Origin: Shewanella algidipiscicola
Lineage (GTDB): Bacteria; Pseudomonadota; Gammaproteobacteria; Enterobacterales; Shewanellaceae
Direction of reading: 5' to 3'
DNA: 64,000 nt
Assembly: GCF_003605125.1 (NCBI RefSeq)
Contig: NZ_QPQT01000018.1
Span: forward strand, 32,898 to 96,897
Shown here: positions 53,572 to 63,550 of the stretch, piece by piece
Layout of the letters: every line of letters starts with the position of its first letter
Numbering within the stretch: position 1 is the stretch's first letter
The notes under the pieces: model-generated
Databases searched by the model: none
Seen by the model: only the letters and a program-made list of their open reading frames with translations
What the model was told of the DNA's origin: nothing
Translations under genes and position numbers: made by a program

Positions 53572-55029
53572 ATGCTGCGTTCGACTGGCAAAATTGGGAA
53601 GCTAGGATGCGTGTTTTTGGCGTTCATTTCGGCCTTAATATTTCTACCTGTCATGGCAGGCGGACCATTTGAAGGGGAGAAAGAGTTAAAGCGGATCCCC
53701 ATCTTTAAGTCTCGTGTATTGTCACTACCTAAATCGGTGCATAGGGTTTCCGTGGGGAACCCTGAAATCGCCGATATCAAACTATTACCTAAAAATGAGT
53801 TGTATGTATTAGGTAAGAAATTGGGTAGCACTAATGTGATGATTTGGGACGAAAATGAAATACTAACTAGTGTCATGGACATTGAGGTGACCCATGACTT
53901 AAACGGATTGAAATTGCGTTTACATGAGTTTTTACCCACCGAAAAACTGGCGGTGCAAACTTCTCAAGGACAGCTTTTATTAAGCGGTCAAGCCTCTAAC
54001 TTACAAAAAATGAATACGGCCGTTGAGTTAGCTCAGGCCTATGTTGATTCTGCTCCTACTGTGGGTAAACCTAAAAGTACAGTATTAAATATGATGACAA
54101 TTGGTGGTGGACATCAAGTCATGTTAGAGGTGGTCGTTGCTGAAGTTCAGCGTGAGGTTGCGCGTCAATTTGATTCAAAGTTTTTAATTTTTAATCAAGG
54201 TTCAAAGCTTTCTGGCGGTGTCGTTGGCGGTGGCGGCGGGTTTGTTGATTCGGGTATTGGTGGCGTAACCAGTAAAGGCTTTTTTGCACAGTATATAAAT
54301 CAAGATTTATTAATGAATTTTGCACTCGATGTGGCTAAACAAAATGGTTTAGCCAAAGTGTTAGCCGAGCCAAATGTGACGGCCATGAGTGGTCAAACGG
54401 CTGAGTTTTTATCTGGTGGTGAATTCCCCATTCCAGTCCCCGACAAGGATGGTAGTACTACTATCCAATATCGTGATTTTGGGGTAGGGGTGAAATTTTT
54501 ACCGACAGTGCTCGACTCAGGTCAAATCAACTTAAATTTAAATGTGATCGTCAGCGAATTAAGCAACGCAAACTCAGTGGCGATATCCGGTAACAATACC
54601 ACCTCTATTTTGATCGTTCCCTCACTGGTTAAACGCAGTACTGCTACCACGGTTGAGTTAGCCGATGGCCAAACGATAGCGATTAGTGGCCTGATCAGCG
54701 ATAACTTACGAGAAAATATTGATAAGGTGCCGGGTCTTGGTGATGTGCCAGTATTGGGACAACTCTTTTCGAGTAAGAGTTTTCGTAGTGGTCAAACCGA
54801 GTTAGTGATTTTAGTTACCCCTCGCTTAGTGAGACCTTTTAATAAAAAAGATATTAGCCTTCCTACAGATGGTTTTGTCGCGCCTTCGGATGTCGAGTTT
54901 TATCTGCTTGGCAAAAGCTCAACCAAAGAGCGCCCTGAGGATAAGACGGATACACCATACGAGCCCGTGATGTCTAATGTCAAAATTGAAAATAGCGGTA
55001 CCCAACAAAAATACGGGCATTCACTGTAG
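53572..55029 (+). CDS. cpaC: Tad secretin CpaC/RcpA
   Basis: A 485-residue outer-membrane secretin through which the Flp pilus passes. It has a signal peptide (ending near residue 28, PVMAGGPFEG), an N-terminal pilus/BON-type region (about 38-150, SVHRVSVGNPEIADIKLLPKNELYVLGKKLGSTNVMIWD), and a secretin core (about 190-430, VMLEVVVAEVQREV ... VAISGLISDNLRENIDKVPGLGDVPVLGQLF, then ELVILVTPRLVRP). The motif VPGLGDIPVLG-type is a secretin hallmark. The ATG follows GGAGTGAGC. Confidence 0.96.
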   Translation: MLRSTGKIGKLGCVFLAFISALIFLPVMAGGPFEGEKELKRIPIFKSRVLSLPKSVHRVSVGNPEIADIKLLPKNELYVLGKKLGSTNVMIWDENEILTSVMDIEVTHDLNGLKLRLHEFLPTEKLAVQTSQGQLLLSGQASNLQKMNTAVELAQAYVDSAPTVGKPKSTVLNMMTIGGGHQVMLEVVVAEVQREVARQFDSKFLIFNQGSKLSGGVVGGGGGFVDSGIGGVTSKGFFAQYINQDLLMNFALDVAKQNGLAKVLAEPNVTAMSGQTAEFLSGGEFPIPVPDKDGSTTIQYRDFGVGVKFLPTVLDSGQINLNLNVIVSELSNANSVAISGNNTTSILIVPSLVKRSTATTVELADGQTIAISGLISDNLRENIDKVPGLGDVPVLGQLFSSKSFRSGQTELVILVTPRLVRPFNKKDISLPTDGFVAPSDVEFYLLGKSSTKERPEDKTDTPYEPVMSNVKIENSGTQQKYGHSL

Positions 55030-55038
55030 ATTGGAGCT

Positions 55039-55329
55039 ATGAGTATGAACGATTTTAATGTCAGAGCGAGTGCCATGAATAAGTGGCTATGTGTTTTATT
55101 CAGCTTACTTTTATCAGCTTGTGCCAATGAACACAATTTCGTTATGGGTGACAGTTATTTACAAGTGAAAAATGTGCAAACTCTCGATCCTGAAGCGTCT
55201 GTACGTAATGACGGTTTAGTCTTAAGCCTCGAAGGCAACTATGGCCGAAAAGTGATGTTAAAGTATCGAGACAGTAATGAAGCCCCTATTAAGGCTAAAG
55301 AGCTAGGCGCATCGATAATAATGGATTAA
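55039..55329 (+). CDS. Small Tad-locus lipoprotein
   Basis: A 96-residue putative lipoprotein. The hydrophobic stretch WLCVLFSLLLSAC ends in a lipobox (LSAC), with the lipidated cysteine near residue 28. The remainder is short and soluble. It lies between cpaC and the TadG-like gene, where many Tad loci carry an RcpB/CpaD-type lipoprotein; I do not see enough similarity to call it that. The ATG at 55039 follows GGAG; the internal ATG at 55075 would give a shorter leader. Confidence 0.7.
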   Translation: MSMNDFNVRASAMNKWLCVLFSLLLSACANEHNFVMGDSYLQVKNVQTLDPEASVRNDGLVLSLEGNYGRKVMLKYRDSNEAPIKAKELGASIIMD

Positions 55330-55349
55330 TTATTATGCGGAGGTCAACA

Positions 55350-56645
55350 ATGTACAGCATGGCAGGCTATGATTCGATCACCAAAATAAGGCGTCAACGC
55401 GGTGCGATTTTAGTGATGTTTACTATTGGCTTATTCTCCTTACTCGCGGTGGCGGCATTAGCGCTTGATGGAGGTCACATGTTATTGAGTAAGGGGCGAT
55501 TACAAAATGCAGTCGATGCATCTGCCCTACATGCGGCGAAAGCGCTCGATAGTGGTGCGACGCTAGCTCAGGCTAGGCAGGCGGCGGTGAGCATGCTCTC
55601 ACAAAACCTTGCTTTTAAAGAAAACAACGAACTTGAAACTAACATCAGTTTTAGTCCAGCCGACTACAGTATAAATGATGTAACCAGTAACATTTCGATA
55701 GAGTTTTCAGTTTTACCCGATCCCTTTATTCCTGTCGCAATTGAGGGCAGTGAGTATGTTCGAGTAAAAGTTGAAAATGTCGGTTTAGATAATTTTCTTG
55801 CACAACTGTTTAGCTTTAATAAGCGGGTTGGGGCATCTGCGGTCGCGGGGCGCAGCACAGATATCACTTGTAATAATAAACTTGTGCCATTACTGGTATG
55901 TGCAGTCAATGATGATCCTGACTATACAGTAACCGATCCTAATGGGAATGAGGTTCCGGCACCATATGGCATAGTGACGAATAGCTTGTACGCCATGAAG
56001 TCGGGATCGGGACAAGCTAATGCGCCCGCAATAGGCCCGGGGAATTTTCAGTTGCTGGCACTAGAGGGTACGGGGGCGGATATTTTACGAACGGCATTGG
56101 CTGGGGGGTATTCAACTGATACTTGTGTTGGAGCGGGGGATATGGTGCCAACTAAGACAGGTAATAATGTTGGGCCCGTTGCTCAAGGGCTTAACACCCG
56201 TTTTGGTCAGTGGCAGGGGGGGGGGCTGAACTCCACTGACCACCCCCGGGATCGCAATATATGCCAGGGAGAACGCATCACTATTGATAATGATGGCAAT
56301 ATAGAAAACCCCAATGCGGACTTCTATAGCCATGCCGATTATGTTGCCGATACGGATACCAATAGTTGCATCGATAACTCTATTGATGCCAATAATCGCC
56401 GAGAGATGCCTGTGGTTATTGGTTTGTGTGATGGGATTAGCAACGGACAGACAGATATCGAAGTAAAAACGACGGGATGCTTTTTCTTAGTGCAAGATGT
56501 GGACAGCGGCGGCCAAGAGTCTTTTGTGGTGGGAGAATTTATCACCGAGTGCCTAGGTACGGGAAATGCCTCGGTCGACCCTGATTTTGTCAGTAACAAC
56601 TACACCATAGTGCTGTATAAAGATCCCGATAGCCCAGACTCATAG
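55350..56645 (+). CDS. TadG-like pilus-associated protein
   Basis: A 431-residue protein with an N-terminal hydrophobic segment (about 22-42, AILVMFTIGLFSLLAVAALALDGG) followed by GGHMLLSKGRLQNAVDASALHAAKAL, the signature of the putative Flp pilus assembly TadG N-terminal region. The rest is a Cys- and Asn-rich extracytoplasmic domain. The ATG at 55350 is preferred over one at 55335 because GCGGAGG stands six bases before it. It is probably a minor pilin-like or anchoring component. It is directly followed by two TadE-type genes. Confidence 0.82.
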   Translation: MYSMAGYDSITKIRRQRGAILVMFTIGLFSLLAVAALALDGGHMLLSKGRLQNAVDASALHAAKALDSGATLAQARQAAVSMLSQNLAFKENNELETNISFSPADYSINDVTSNISIEFSVLPDPFIPVAIEGSEYVRVKVENVGLDNFLAQLFSFNKRVGASAVAGRSTDITCNNKLVPLLVCAVNDDPDYTVTDPNGNEVPAPYGIVTNSLYAMKSGSGQANAPAIGPGNFQLLALEGTGADILRTALAGGYSTDTCVGAGDMVPTKTGNNVGPVAQGLNTRFGQWQGGGLNSTDHPRDRNICQGERITIDNDGNIENPNADFYSHADYVADTDTNSCIDNSIDANNRREMPVVIGLCDGISNGQTDIEVKTTGCFFLVQDVDSGGQESFVVGEFITECLGTGNASVDPDFVSNNYTIVLYKDPDSPDS

Positions 56646-56654
56646 GAGAACACT

Positions 56655-57128
56655 ATGAACTATTCGTTACAAAAGGGCATCGCGGCCGTAGAGATGACCA
56701 TTTTATTACCTTTTATGTTACTGCTGGTGTTTGCTACAGGAGAGTTAGGTCGTTTTCTATTTCAGTATAATACGCTGACTAAATTAGTCCGCGACGCAGG
56801 ATTATATCTAGGTGCTCATGCCGATACACGGCAAACGTCAACTCTTCCCAATCCTTTCATCGATGCAGAATGCGGTAATTGTATTGCAGAAACCAAAAAC
56901 TTACTCCTTTATGGTAAGACGACCGTGGGGACAAGCCCGATATTAAAAGGATTAACTGCGGGTGATATTACGATTAGTGAGTTACCGGTAGGCAGTCGAA
57001 GGTTGGTGATTTCAGTATCTTATAATTGGCAACCCTTGTTAGGTGAGCAACTCACGACTTTTGGTTTAGGCAATGAAATTGATCTTAGCTTTAATCTCAA
57101 TACTAATTATGCGGTAACAGCATTATGA
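56655..57128 (+). CDS. tadE: TadE-family pseudopilin
   Basis: A 157-residue protein with the TadE-type start KGIAAVEMTILLPFMLLLVFATGELGRF (residues 6-33), including the Glu of the processing motif. Its soluble domain has two cysteines (CGNC). It is a minor pseudopilin, likely processed by CpaA. It overlaps the next gene by four bases (ATGA), a sign of translational coupling. Confidence 0.88.
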   Translation: MNYSLQKGIAAVEMTILLPFMLLLVFATGELGRFLFQYNTLTKLVRDAGLYLGAHADTRQTSTLPNPFIDAECGNCIAETKNLLLYGKTTVGTSPILKGLTAGDITISELPVGSRRLVISVSYNWQPLLGEQLTTFGLGNEIDLSFNLNTNYAVTAL

Positions 57129-57559
57129 ATCGAGAAAAAGGGGTCTATACCGTTGAATTTGCAATTGTTGCAGGGGTGTTTTTTATTTTATTGTTTAGTG
57201 CAATCGAGGTCGGGCGGCTTTTGTATACCTATAGTGTATTGCAAGAGGCGTCGCGTCGCGCCGCGAGGTTAGCCATAGTCTGTCAATCTGTCACTAATAT
57301 CGATAGTTTAGCCTTATTTAATGGCGCCAATTTGGTGCCGAATTTGACGGCCGACAACCTAGAAATTAGCTATCTTTATAGCAATGGGGATGTGGCAACG
57401 GGTGCCGATATCGAACTGGTTAAAGCTGAAATTAAAAATTACCAACATGATTTTTGGGTACCAGGATTACACCTTAACTTAAATTCGCCAGTATTCACGA
57501 CGACACTCACACGAGAGAGCTTAGGGGTTTTCCCCGGTGGAACAACTGTCTGCCAATAA
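57125..57559 (+). CDS. tadF: TadE/TadF-family pseudopilin
   Basis: A 144-residue protein starting NREKGVYTVEFAIVAGVFFILLFSAIEVGRLLY, again a TadE-like N-terminal segment. Two cysteines are present (one in IVCQSV, one in the C-terminal VCQ). It is the second pseudopilin and corresponds in position to TadF, though TadE and TadF cannot be separated reliably by reading alone. Confidence 0.82.
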   Translation: MNREKGVYTVEFAIVAGVFFILLFSAIEVGRLLYTYSVLQEASRRAARLAIVCQSVTNIDSLALFNGANLVPNLTADNLEISYLYSNGDVATGADIELVKAEIKNYQHDFWVPGLHLNLNSPVFTTTLTRESLGVFPGGTTVCQ

Positions 57560-57639
57560 ACCAGTAATAATATAATTATGCTTAAAATTAACGACTATAG
57601 TAATGGTAAGGATCGTTGTCGTCACTCAAGGTTGATTTT

Positions 57640-58887
57640 ATGGAAAAACCATTAGAATTGTTCACGGCTGCATCTGGTGATGCCTCAAATTTGGAGGAGA
57701 AGATGGATTTTTATATGCCCTCTCCGCTAAATGTCTTGTTAATCGATGCTCAAAAAGAGTTTTTACCGCAGATTGAGGCTAATTTAACGCAATGTGTCAA
57801 TTTACATTGGGAAAAGACCACTGATTTAACCGGTATTAAAACCACAAATGCCTCTGGTAAATCATTTAACTTAATATTGCTAGTGATCCCAAATGAGGAG
57901 ACGTTAGCGCAACAGGCGTTGGCATCCGCTGCCAGTTATAAAGCGGAGGTGATTATACTTGGGCGTGATACACCGCAAAAAGTATTACGTCACGCGTTTC
58001 AATTTGGCGTCAGTGACTATATTCCTTTGGATGCGCCCGATATTGAATTGCTTAATGCGCTTAAAAATATAGCACTGCAATTAAACAGTAAGGCAGAACT
58101 TGCGCCAGTGTTGGCAGTGGTTAATGGTAAAGGTGGTTCTGGTGCAAGTTTTATTGCCTCTTGCTTGGCTGCGATAGCCGCCGAACGAGGCGATATTGAC
58201 GTTGCCTTACTCGATACCGACTTACACCATGGAGCGCTGGCTCATATTTTAGGGATAGAGCCAAACTATTATCTGTCAGATGCTTTACAGGCCTTAGATG
58301 ACCTCGATGAAGTCGCCTTACGTAGTGCAATGATCTCCAAAGGTAATTTACATTTACTTGCAGCGGCGCCTTTTTCATTATTGAACTTACGAGATGATAT
58401 TAAATTAGATAATATTTATGATTTACTGTGGAAATGCCGTCAGTATCACGATCAAGTTATTTTAGATTATTCTCGTGGTCCTGAATATTGGAATGTTGAG
58501 TTACTTCGCAATGCCGAAATATTAGTCGTAGCCCAACAGAATTTAATTATTATTAGAGAGGTTAAGGCGCTTATTCAACAACTAATAAATCATGTTGGTG
58601 TTGCTAGGGATAAAATACATATTTTAGTTAATCGTTATGATAAGTCAGATTCTAAAATAAAATTAAGTGACATCAAAAGTGTCGTGGGTATCGACTCTGT
58701 GTTTATCGTATCTAATGATTATAAATTGGCAAGTGAATGTGAGAACTTGGGTAAGCCTATAACGGAAATGGCGAATAAGCAACGAATGTATCTTGATCTC
58801 ATTGAGTTAACACAACAATTGATTCCTACAAAAGACAATAGTGAAAAAAGTACTAAGGGTTTTTGGGCACGTTTATTGGGGCAATAG
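57640..58887 (+). CDS. tadZ: TadZ/CpaE, pilus-localisation ATPase-like protein
   Basis: A 415-residue protein with an atypical N-terminal receiver-like domain (about 24-140, NVLLIDAQKEFLPQIEANLTQ) and a ParA/MinD-type domain from about 150. Its deviant Walker A reads NGKGGSGAS: the second, catalytic-loop lysine of ParA proteins (KGGxGK) is replaced by alanine. TadZ proteins are known to be degenerate in this region and serve as polar localisation factors. The ATG at 57640 is used; an in-frame ATG at 57703 with GGAGGAG upstream is a serious alternative. It precedes tadA by three bases. Confidence 0.9.
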   Translation: MEKPLELFTAASGDASNLEEKMDFYMPSPLNVLLIDAQKEFLPQIEANLTQCVNLHWEKTTDLTGIKTTNASGKSFNLILLVIPNEETLAQQALASAASYKAEVIILGRDTPQKVLRHAFQFGVSDYIPLDAPDIELLNALKNIALQLNSKAELAPVLAVVNGKGGSGASFIASCLAAIAAERGDIDVALLDTDLHHGALAHILGIEPNYYLSDALQALDDLDEVALRSAMISKGNLHLLAAAPFSLLNLRDDIKLDNIYDLLWKCRQYHDQVILDYSRGPEYWNVELLRNAEILVVAQQNLIIIREVKALIQQLINHVGVARDKIHILVNRYDKSDSKIKLSDIKSVVGIDSVFIVSNDYKLASECENLGKPITEMANKQRMYLDLIELTQQLIPTKDNSEKSTKGFWARLLGQ

Positions 58888-58890
58888 ATT

Positions 58891-60219
58891 ATGGACCAGA
58901 ATGCAAATATAGTTGGTAGAGATACTTATCAACCGCTGAGTGTTGAAGAACAAGAACTTAAAATTAAGCTGTACGATAAATTACTCAGCGTGATGGATTT
59001 GTCATTAATTGAAACGGTTTCAGCTGACCAGGCCCGAGGTCAAATAAGTGAAATATGTGAACGACTCATTAATGATTTACATATACCCATTAACCTTGCT
59101 TCTAGAAAGAAATTGATAAAACTGATTATTGATGAAGTATTAGGCTTAGGGCCATTAGAAACGTTATTAGCCGATCCAACCATTTCAGATATTTTAGTCA
59201 ATTCTTTCGATAGGGTGTATGTCGAACGTCGAGGAAAATTAGAGCCTGTCAATATTAAATTTCATAGCAATGCCCACCTTCTCAATATTATTGACCGCAT
59301 AGTCTCGAGTGTTGGTCGTCGTATCGATGAATCCTCTCCCATGGTTGATGCAAGATTGGCCGATGGCTCAAGGGTTAATGCGATTATCCCGCCGCTGGCA
59401 CTAGATGGTCCCTCGCTTTCTATTCGTCGATTTTCAGTGGATAAATTAACAGCAAAAGAACTGATCGATTACGGGTCGATTACCGCTGAAATGGTCGAGC
59501 TACTTCAAGGTAGCGTTAGAGGGAAATTAAATGTGTTGGTCTCTGGAGGGACTGGTAGCGGTAAAACAACCCTACTTAATATGTTGTCTGGCTATATTCC
59601 GCCGAATGAACGCATTGTGACCATTGAGGATTCTGCAGAGCTGCAATTGCAGCAGCCACATACGGTTAGGTTGGAAACGCGTCCGCAGAATATTGAAGGG
59701 CGTGGTGAGGTGACTCAGCGAGATTTGGTGAAAAACTGCTTACGGATGCGACCAGACCGAATCGTGGTGGGAGAGGTTCGAGGCGGAGAAGCATTAGACA
59801 TGTTAACGGCCATGAATACCGGCCATGAAGGATCCTTGACTACACTGCACGCCAATAGCCCTCGAGATGCACTTGGACGATTAGAATATATGGTCTGTAT
59901 GGCTGGATTTGATATGCCAGTGAGTAACATTAGGACGCAAATTGCCTCGGCTATTGACTTAGTTGTGCAACTCGAACGACAAGAAGATGGACGCCGGCGT
60001 GTGATTAGTATTCAGGAAATTAACGGCATGGAAGGAGATATCATTACGATGTCCGAAATATTCCGTTTTACCCGTGATGGTATCGATGAGGAAGGCCAAA
60101 TAATGGGCCGTTTCGATGCTACTGGCGTGATACCAGGCTTCCATTCAAAACTTAAACAACACGGTATCGATTTACCCTATCGACTGTTTAATTGTGGTGA
60201 TCCTTTCGCTAAGTTTTAG
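58891..60219 (+). CDS. tadA: Tad pilus secretion ATPase TadA/CpaF
   Basis: A 442-residue VirB11/GspE-type hexameric ATPase powering Flp assembly. It has an N-terminal domain (about 75-210, LIDEVLGLGPLETLLADPTISDILVNS) and a RecA-like domain with Walker A SGGTGSGKTT (about 220), the Asp box TIEDSAELQL, the Walker B region RPDRIVVGEVRGGEALDML, and the His box TTLHANSPRDALGR. All catalytic motifs look intact. It lies between tadZ and tadB. Confidence 0.97.
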   Translation: MDQNANIVGRDTYQPLSVEEQELKIKLYDKLLSVMDLSLIETVSADQARGQISEICERLINDLHIPINLASRKKLIKLIIDEVLGLGPLETLLADPTISDILVNSFDRVYVERRGKLEPVNIKFHSNAHLLNIIDRIVSSVGRRIDESSPMVDARLADGSRVNAIIPPLALDGPSLSIRRFSVDKLTAKELIDYGSITAEMVELLQGSVRGKLNVLVSGGTGSGKTTLLNMLSGYIPPNERIVTIEDSAELQLQQPHTVRLETRPQNIEGRGEVTQRDLVKNCLRMRPDRIVVGEVRGGEALDMLTAMNTGHEGSLTTLHANSPRDALGRLEYMVCMAGFDMPVSNIRTQIASAIDLVVQLERQEDGRRRVISIQEINGMEGDIITMSEIFRFTRDGIDEEGQIMGRFDATGVIPGFHSKLKQHGIDLPYRLFNCGDPFAKF

Positions 60220-60230
60220 GAGCTTAATCT

Positions 60231-61208
60231 ATGCTTTCCAATGAAGTGATCTTTTTAGGATTAATATTCATCGCTGTTATTTTTCTTTCTCAGGCTCTGT
60301 TTTTGCCTGTTTACAGCCCTCAGCGTGCCAATACGGCTCAGGTTCGTAAACGTTTACAGAAGTTATCGCAAGAATCTGGCGATGGCGTGCTTGAAACCTC
60401 ATTACTGAGGAAAAACCGCTTAAGTAAAGTCGGAGCGATAGGTCGGGCTTTAGAGCATATTGGTTTTATAGAAAATTTAAGTTATCGACTTGAATTAGCT
60501 GACTACCGACTATTAGGACATCAATTTTTGTTACTGTCGGTGGTTGTCGCAGCCTCTGTGGGGGCGGCGAGCTGGTGGTACATGCGTGAGCCATTAATGA
60601 CAGTGTTTGTGGTGCTTATGGTATTCATGCTGTTCTTTTTTAAGCTTAATAGAGATACATCCAAAAGAATGGATGCGATTGAAGCTAGCTTTCCCGATGC
60701 GCTTGATGTGTTACGACGTGCATTACAAGCGGGTTATTCATTTTCCGATGCAATTAAGTTAGTAACCGAAGAGATGGATGGTCCATTGGCAAAAGAATTC
60801 AGTTTGATGTTTGCTAACATCAATTACAGTAAAGATACCAAAAGAGCCATCTTAGGGTTTATCGAACGAGTACCAAGTGTGTCAGCAATGGCGTTCTCTA
60901 GCGCAGTTATGGTGCAAAAAGAGACTGGGGGCAATTTAGCTGAAAATATCGACAATTTATCACAAGTTATTCGCAAACGTTTTATGTTTCGGCGTCGAGT
61001 GAGGACGCTATCGGCAGAGGGGCGGTTGTCTGCTTGGATTCTGATTTTATTACCTTTCGCACTTTTTGCGGTGATTTACTTACAAACTCCCAGTTATGTA
61101 GGTGAGCTCACTGGGACTGAAGATGGACGACGTTTGTTGGTGTGGGGGGCAATAGGAATGACTCTCGGTGGGCTTTGGATCAGTAAACTGATTAGGATTG
61201 ATATGTGA
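60231..61208 (+). CDS. tadB: Tad platform protein TadB
   Basis: A 325-residue inner-membrane protein of the T2SF family. It has an N-terminal span (about 6-25), a central pair (about 105-145), the cytoplasmic F domain with FPDALDVLRRALQAGYSFSDAIKLVTEEM (about 155-185) and a C-terminal pair of spans. It forms the pilus platform with TadC. The ATG follows AGGAG, 11 bp after tadA; its stop overlaps the region where tadC begins. Confidence 0.95.
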   Translation: MLSNEVIFLGLIFIAVIFLSQALFLPVYSPQRANTAQVRKRLQKLSQESGDGVLETSLLRKNRLSKVGAIGRALEHIGFIENLSYRLELADYRLLGHQFLLLSVVVAASVGAASWWYMREPLMTVFVVLMVFMLFFFKLNRDTSKRMDAIEASFPDALDVLRRALQAGYSFSDAIKLVTEEMDGPLAKEFSLMFANINYSKDTKRAILGFIERVPSVSAMAFSSAVMVQKETGGNLAENIDNLSQVIRKRFMFRRRVRTLSAEGRLSAWILILLPFALFAVIYLQTPSYVGELTGTEDGRRLLVWGAIGMTLGGLWISKLIRIDM

Positions 61209-61209
61209 T

Positions 61210-62181
61210 ATGGACTACTTAATTGGGCTTATAAATCAAGCTTTTGATGATCCACAACACGTTGAATGGGCTATTTACGTTGTTGCAGCCATAGCGGGGA
61301 TCACATTAGCCTTGTCAATTTCCTTTTTGATCAGTGGTATCTATTCGCCAGTCAGAAAACGGCTACAACATATTGCTGGCGATAATAGACAGCCTGTAGT
61401 CGATGACCAGAGTGAAGTTAACAAGACCTTAGAGCACGGTATAGGTAAATTAGGTAAGCTTTCTTTCCTTAACTTGTCTAATGATGAAACTCGCCGACTA
61501 TTAATACATGCAGGGCTACATTCAGATAATGCATTAGCGGTATTTAGTGCGATTCGGCTTCTGTTGTTATTAACTGGTGCTGTGTTATCTATTGTTATCT
61601 TACAATATTTTAATGATCAATCTGCAATGATCAGCATCTATTTGGTGTGCTTAATCATGGGCGTTTTCTTTTTGGCACCCTCAATGATTTTGACCTATAT
61701 GGCAAATAAGCGAATGCGCGCCTTGCGGGTGGGATTTCCTGATGCACTCGATCTACTTGTTGTTTGTTGTGAAGCCGGGTTGGGGTTGCTTGCTGCGCTT
61801 CAGCGTGTAGCAAGAGAGCTTTCATTGAGCCACCCGGATCTCTCCAGTGAACTCGAATTAGTGTGCAGTAAAGTGAGAGCAGGGCTGACGATTAAAGTTG
61901 CGCTTAATGAGTTTACTGAAAGAACGGGCCTTGAAGATATTAAGGGGCTCAATTCTGCAATCTCACAAAGTATAAGACTAGGTACCGGGATTGCTGCTAC
62001 CTTAAGAGTATTTTCGGAAGAGTATCGTGATAAACGCTTGCAGCAAGCTGAAGAACAAGCGGCGAAAATGGCGGTAAAAATGATATTTCCTATGATGTTC
62101 TGTATTTGGCCTTCTTTTTTTATTGTGGCAGTTGGCCCAGCAGTGTTGAAAGTCATGAAAGTCTGGGGGCAAGCATTTTAA
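61210..62181 (+). CDS. tadC: Tad platform protein TadC
   Basis: A 323-residue inner-membrane T2SF-family protein, the partner of TadB. It has a first span (about 18-42), a central pair (about 110-165), the F domain FPDALDLLVVCCEAGLGLLAALQRVARELSLSHPDL and a C-terminal span (IFPMMFCIWPSFFIVAVGPAVLKVM). The ATG at 61210 follows directly on the tadB stop; an upstream TTG in frame is less likely. Confidence 0.95.
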   Translation: MDYLIGLINQAFDDPQHVEWAIYVVAAIAGITLALSISFLISGIYSPVRKRLQHIAGDNRQPVVDDQSEVNKTLEHGIGKLGKLSFLNLSNDETRRLLIHAGLHSDNALAVFSAIRLLLLLTGAVLSIVILQYFNDQSAMISIYLVCLIMGVFFLAPSMILTYMANKRMRALRVGFPDALDLLVVCCEAGLGLLAALQRVARELSLSHPDLSSELELVCSKVRAGLTIKVALNEFTERTGLEDIKGLNSAISQSIRLGTGIAATLRVFSEEYRDKRLQQAEEQAAKMAVKMIFPMMFCIWPSFFIVAVGPAVLKVMKVWGQAF

Positions 62182-62229
62182 TGAATAACAAATAAAGATG
62201 CGCAATTAGAAACACCAAGGAGAAAGTAA

Positions 62230-63225
62230 ATGTCGACAACGTATTGGGGAAAACGGCGATTGGCTATTATGGTTCTGGTTCTCAGCCTTGTTCTTGGCGG
62301 TTGTGCTTCTACCGATGAAAAAGCGCAATTACCTCAAAAGCCTCAGAGGCAAGATTTATACCAAGGCCAGTCTCAAGTTGCTTTAGGTAATAGTGCACCT
62401 TTATCAGAGCAAAATGCACTGAATCAAGCAATTGAAGCTGAAAGAGCGGGTGACTTGGATAAAGCGCTATATGCTTATATACAAGCCTTAGATTTTAATC
62501 AGAGCAATGCCGATACCTTCTATCAAATAGCGCGTATACATATGGCTAAAAATAATACAGAGATAGCGTTTAAAGCTTATAACGAAGCATTAATTATCGA
62601 TCCTGAACACAGATTGGCCAATGCTGAGTTAGGAATTCTTGAAATCGATCGACGTCAATATAAATTGGCTCGTATTCATCTTGAAAAAACAATCAGACTA
62701 GATCAACACAGATTAATGAGTTTGAACTCTGGAACATCTAAAGCACAATATGTAGCTTTAGATGAACTATCCCCCTTAAGAGTGTACAACGCGATAGCAA
62801 TTTTGGAAGATCTTGAGAATCATCATCAGGTAGCTAGAACGTACTTTGCATTGATATTAGATTTTCAACCGCAATCAGCGATAATTGCTACTAACCTAGG
62901 TTACTCATTTTATCTTGTCGGTGATTATGAAAAGGCAGAGTTTTATCTCAAACAAGCATTAAGGGCAGATCCGAGTTTTAGCCGAGCATGGTCCAATTTA
63001 GGCTTGGTGTACATCCGTAAAGGGTTATATCGAAAAGCCTTAGCCAGTTTCGAACAAACGATGACTGTGGCAGATGCATTAAATGATTTGGGTTACTTTT
63101 TAATGTTAGAAGGAAAGTATGAGCAAGCGATCAGTATGTTTCAGCAAGCAATAGACAGTTCGCCAACCTATTTTGAACGAGCGCAGAGAAACTTGAAAAT
63201 AGCGTTAGCTTCTAAAATTAATTAA
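62230..63225 (+). CDS. tadD: TadD-like TPR lipoprotein
   Basis: A 331-residue lipoprotein. It has a signal peptide with lipobox LVLGGC (cysteine near residue 25), followed by about six tetratricopeptide repeats (for example DLDKALYAYIQALDFNQSNADTF and GDYEKAEFYLKQALRADPSFSRAW). TadD is needed for secretin assembly in known systems. It is the last gene of the operon. No clear terminator follows before the rrn promoter. Confidence 0.92.
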   Translation: MSTTYWGKRRLAIMVLVLSLVLGGCASTDEKAQLPQKPQRQDLYQGQSQVALGNSAPLSEQNALNQAIEAERAGDLDKALYAYIQALDFNQSNADTFYQIARIHMAKNNTEIAFKAYNEALIIDPEHRLANAELGILEIDRRQYKLARIHLEKTIRLDQHRLMSLNSGTSKAQYVALDELSPLRVYNAIAILEDLENHHQVARTYFALILDFQPQSAIIATNLGYSFYLVGDYEKAEFYLKQALRADPSFSRAWSNLGLVYIRKGLYRKALASFEQTMTVADALNDLGYFLMLEGKYEQAISMFQQAIDSSPTYFERAQRNLKIALASKIN

Positions 63226-63550
63226 CGATGTGTTAGATAAGCCTAGTTGACGTCACGCAAAATTGATTAACTACACTGTATGGCGAAATCAAAAGATCGC
63301 CGTCAGTCATGCTAGTGAATCATTCTGCAGCGCTAAATTCTGGTATGAGCCACTATACGTCTATTGCAGAGGCTTGTTGAAGATTATTAAAGGCAGATTT
63401 AACCAGCTCATAGTGTTAACTTAAGTACTCATATGTTCATAATCATGCTTAAATATCTACTGATTCGAACGATTAATAGACTTAAATGATGGCTGACAGC
63501 CTAATTTGGTCGATTTGTGAACGAACGATGTAATTTGATTAAAGAAGGGC
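63226..63550. other. Gap between the Tad operon and rrn P1
   Basis: A 325-bp stretch without a gene. Its AT-rich end (63480-63550) probably carries the UP element and Fis sites of the rrn P1 promoter (by analogy). No Tad terminator was recognised. Confidence 0.4.
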
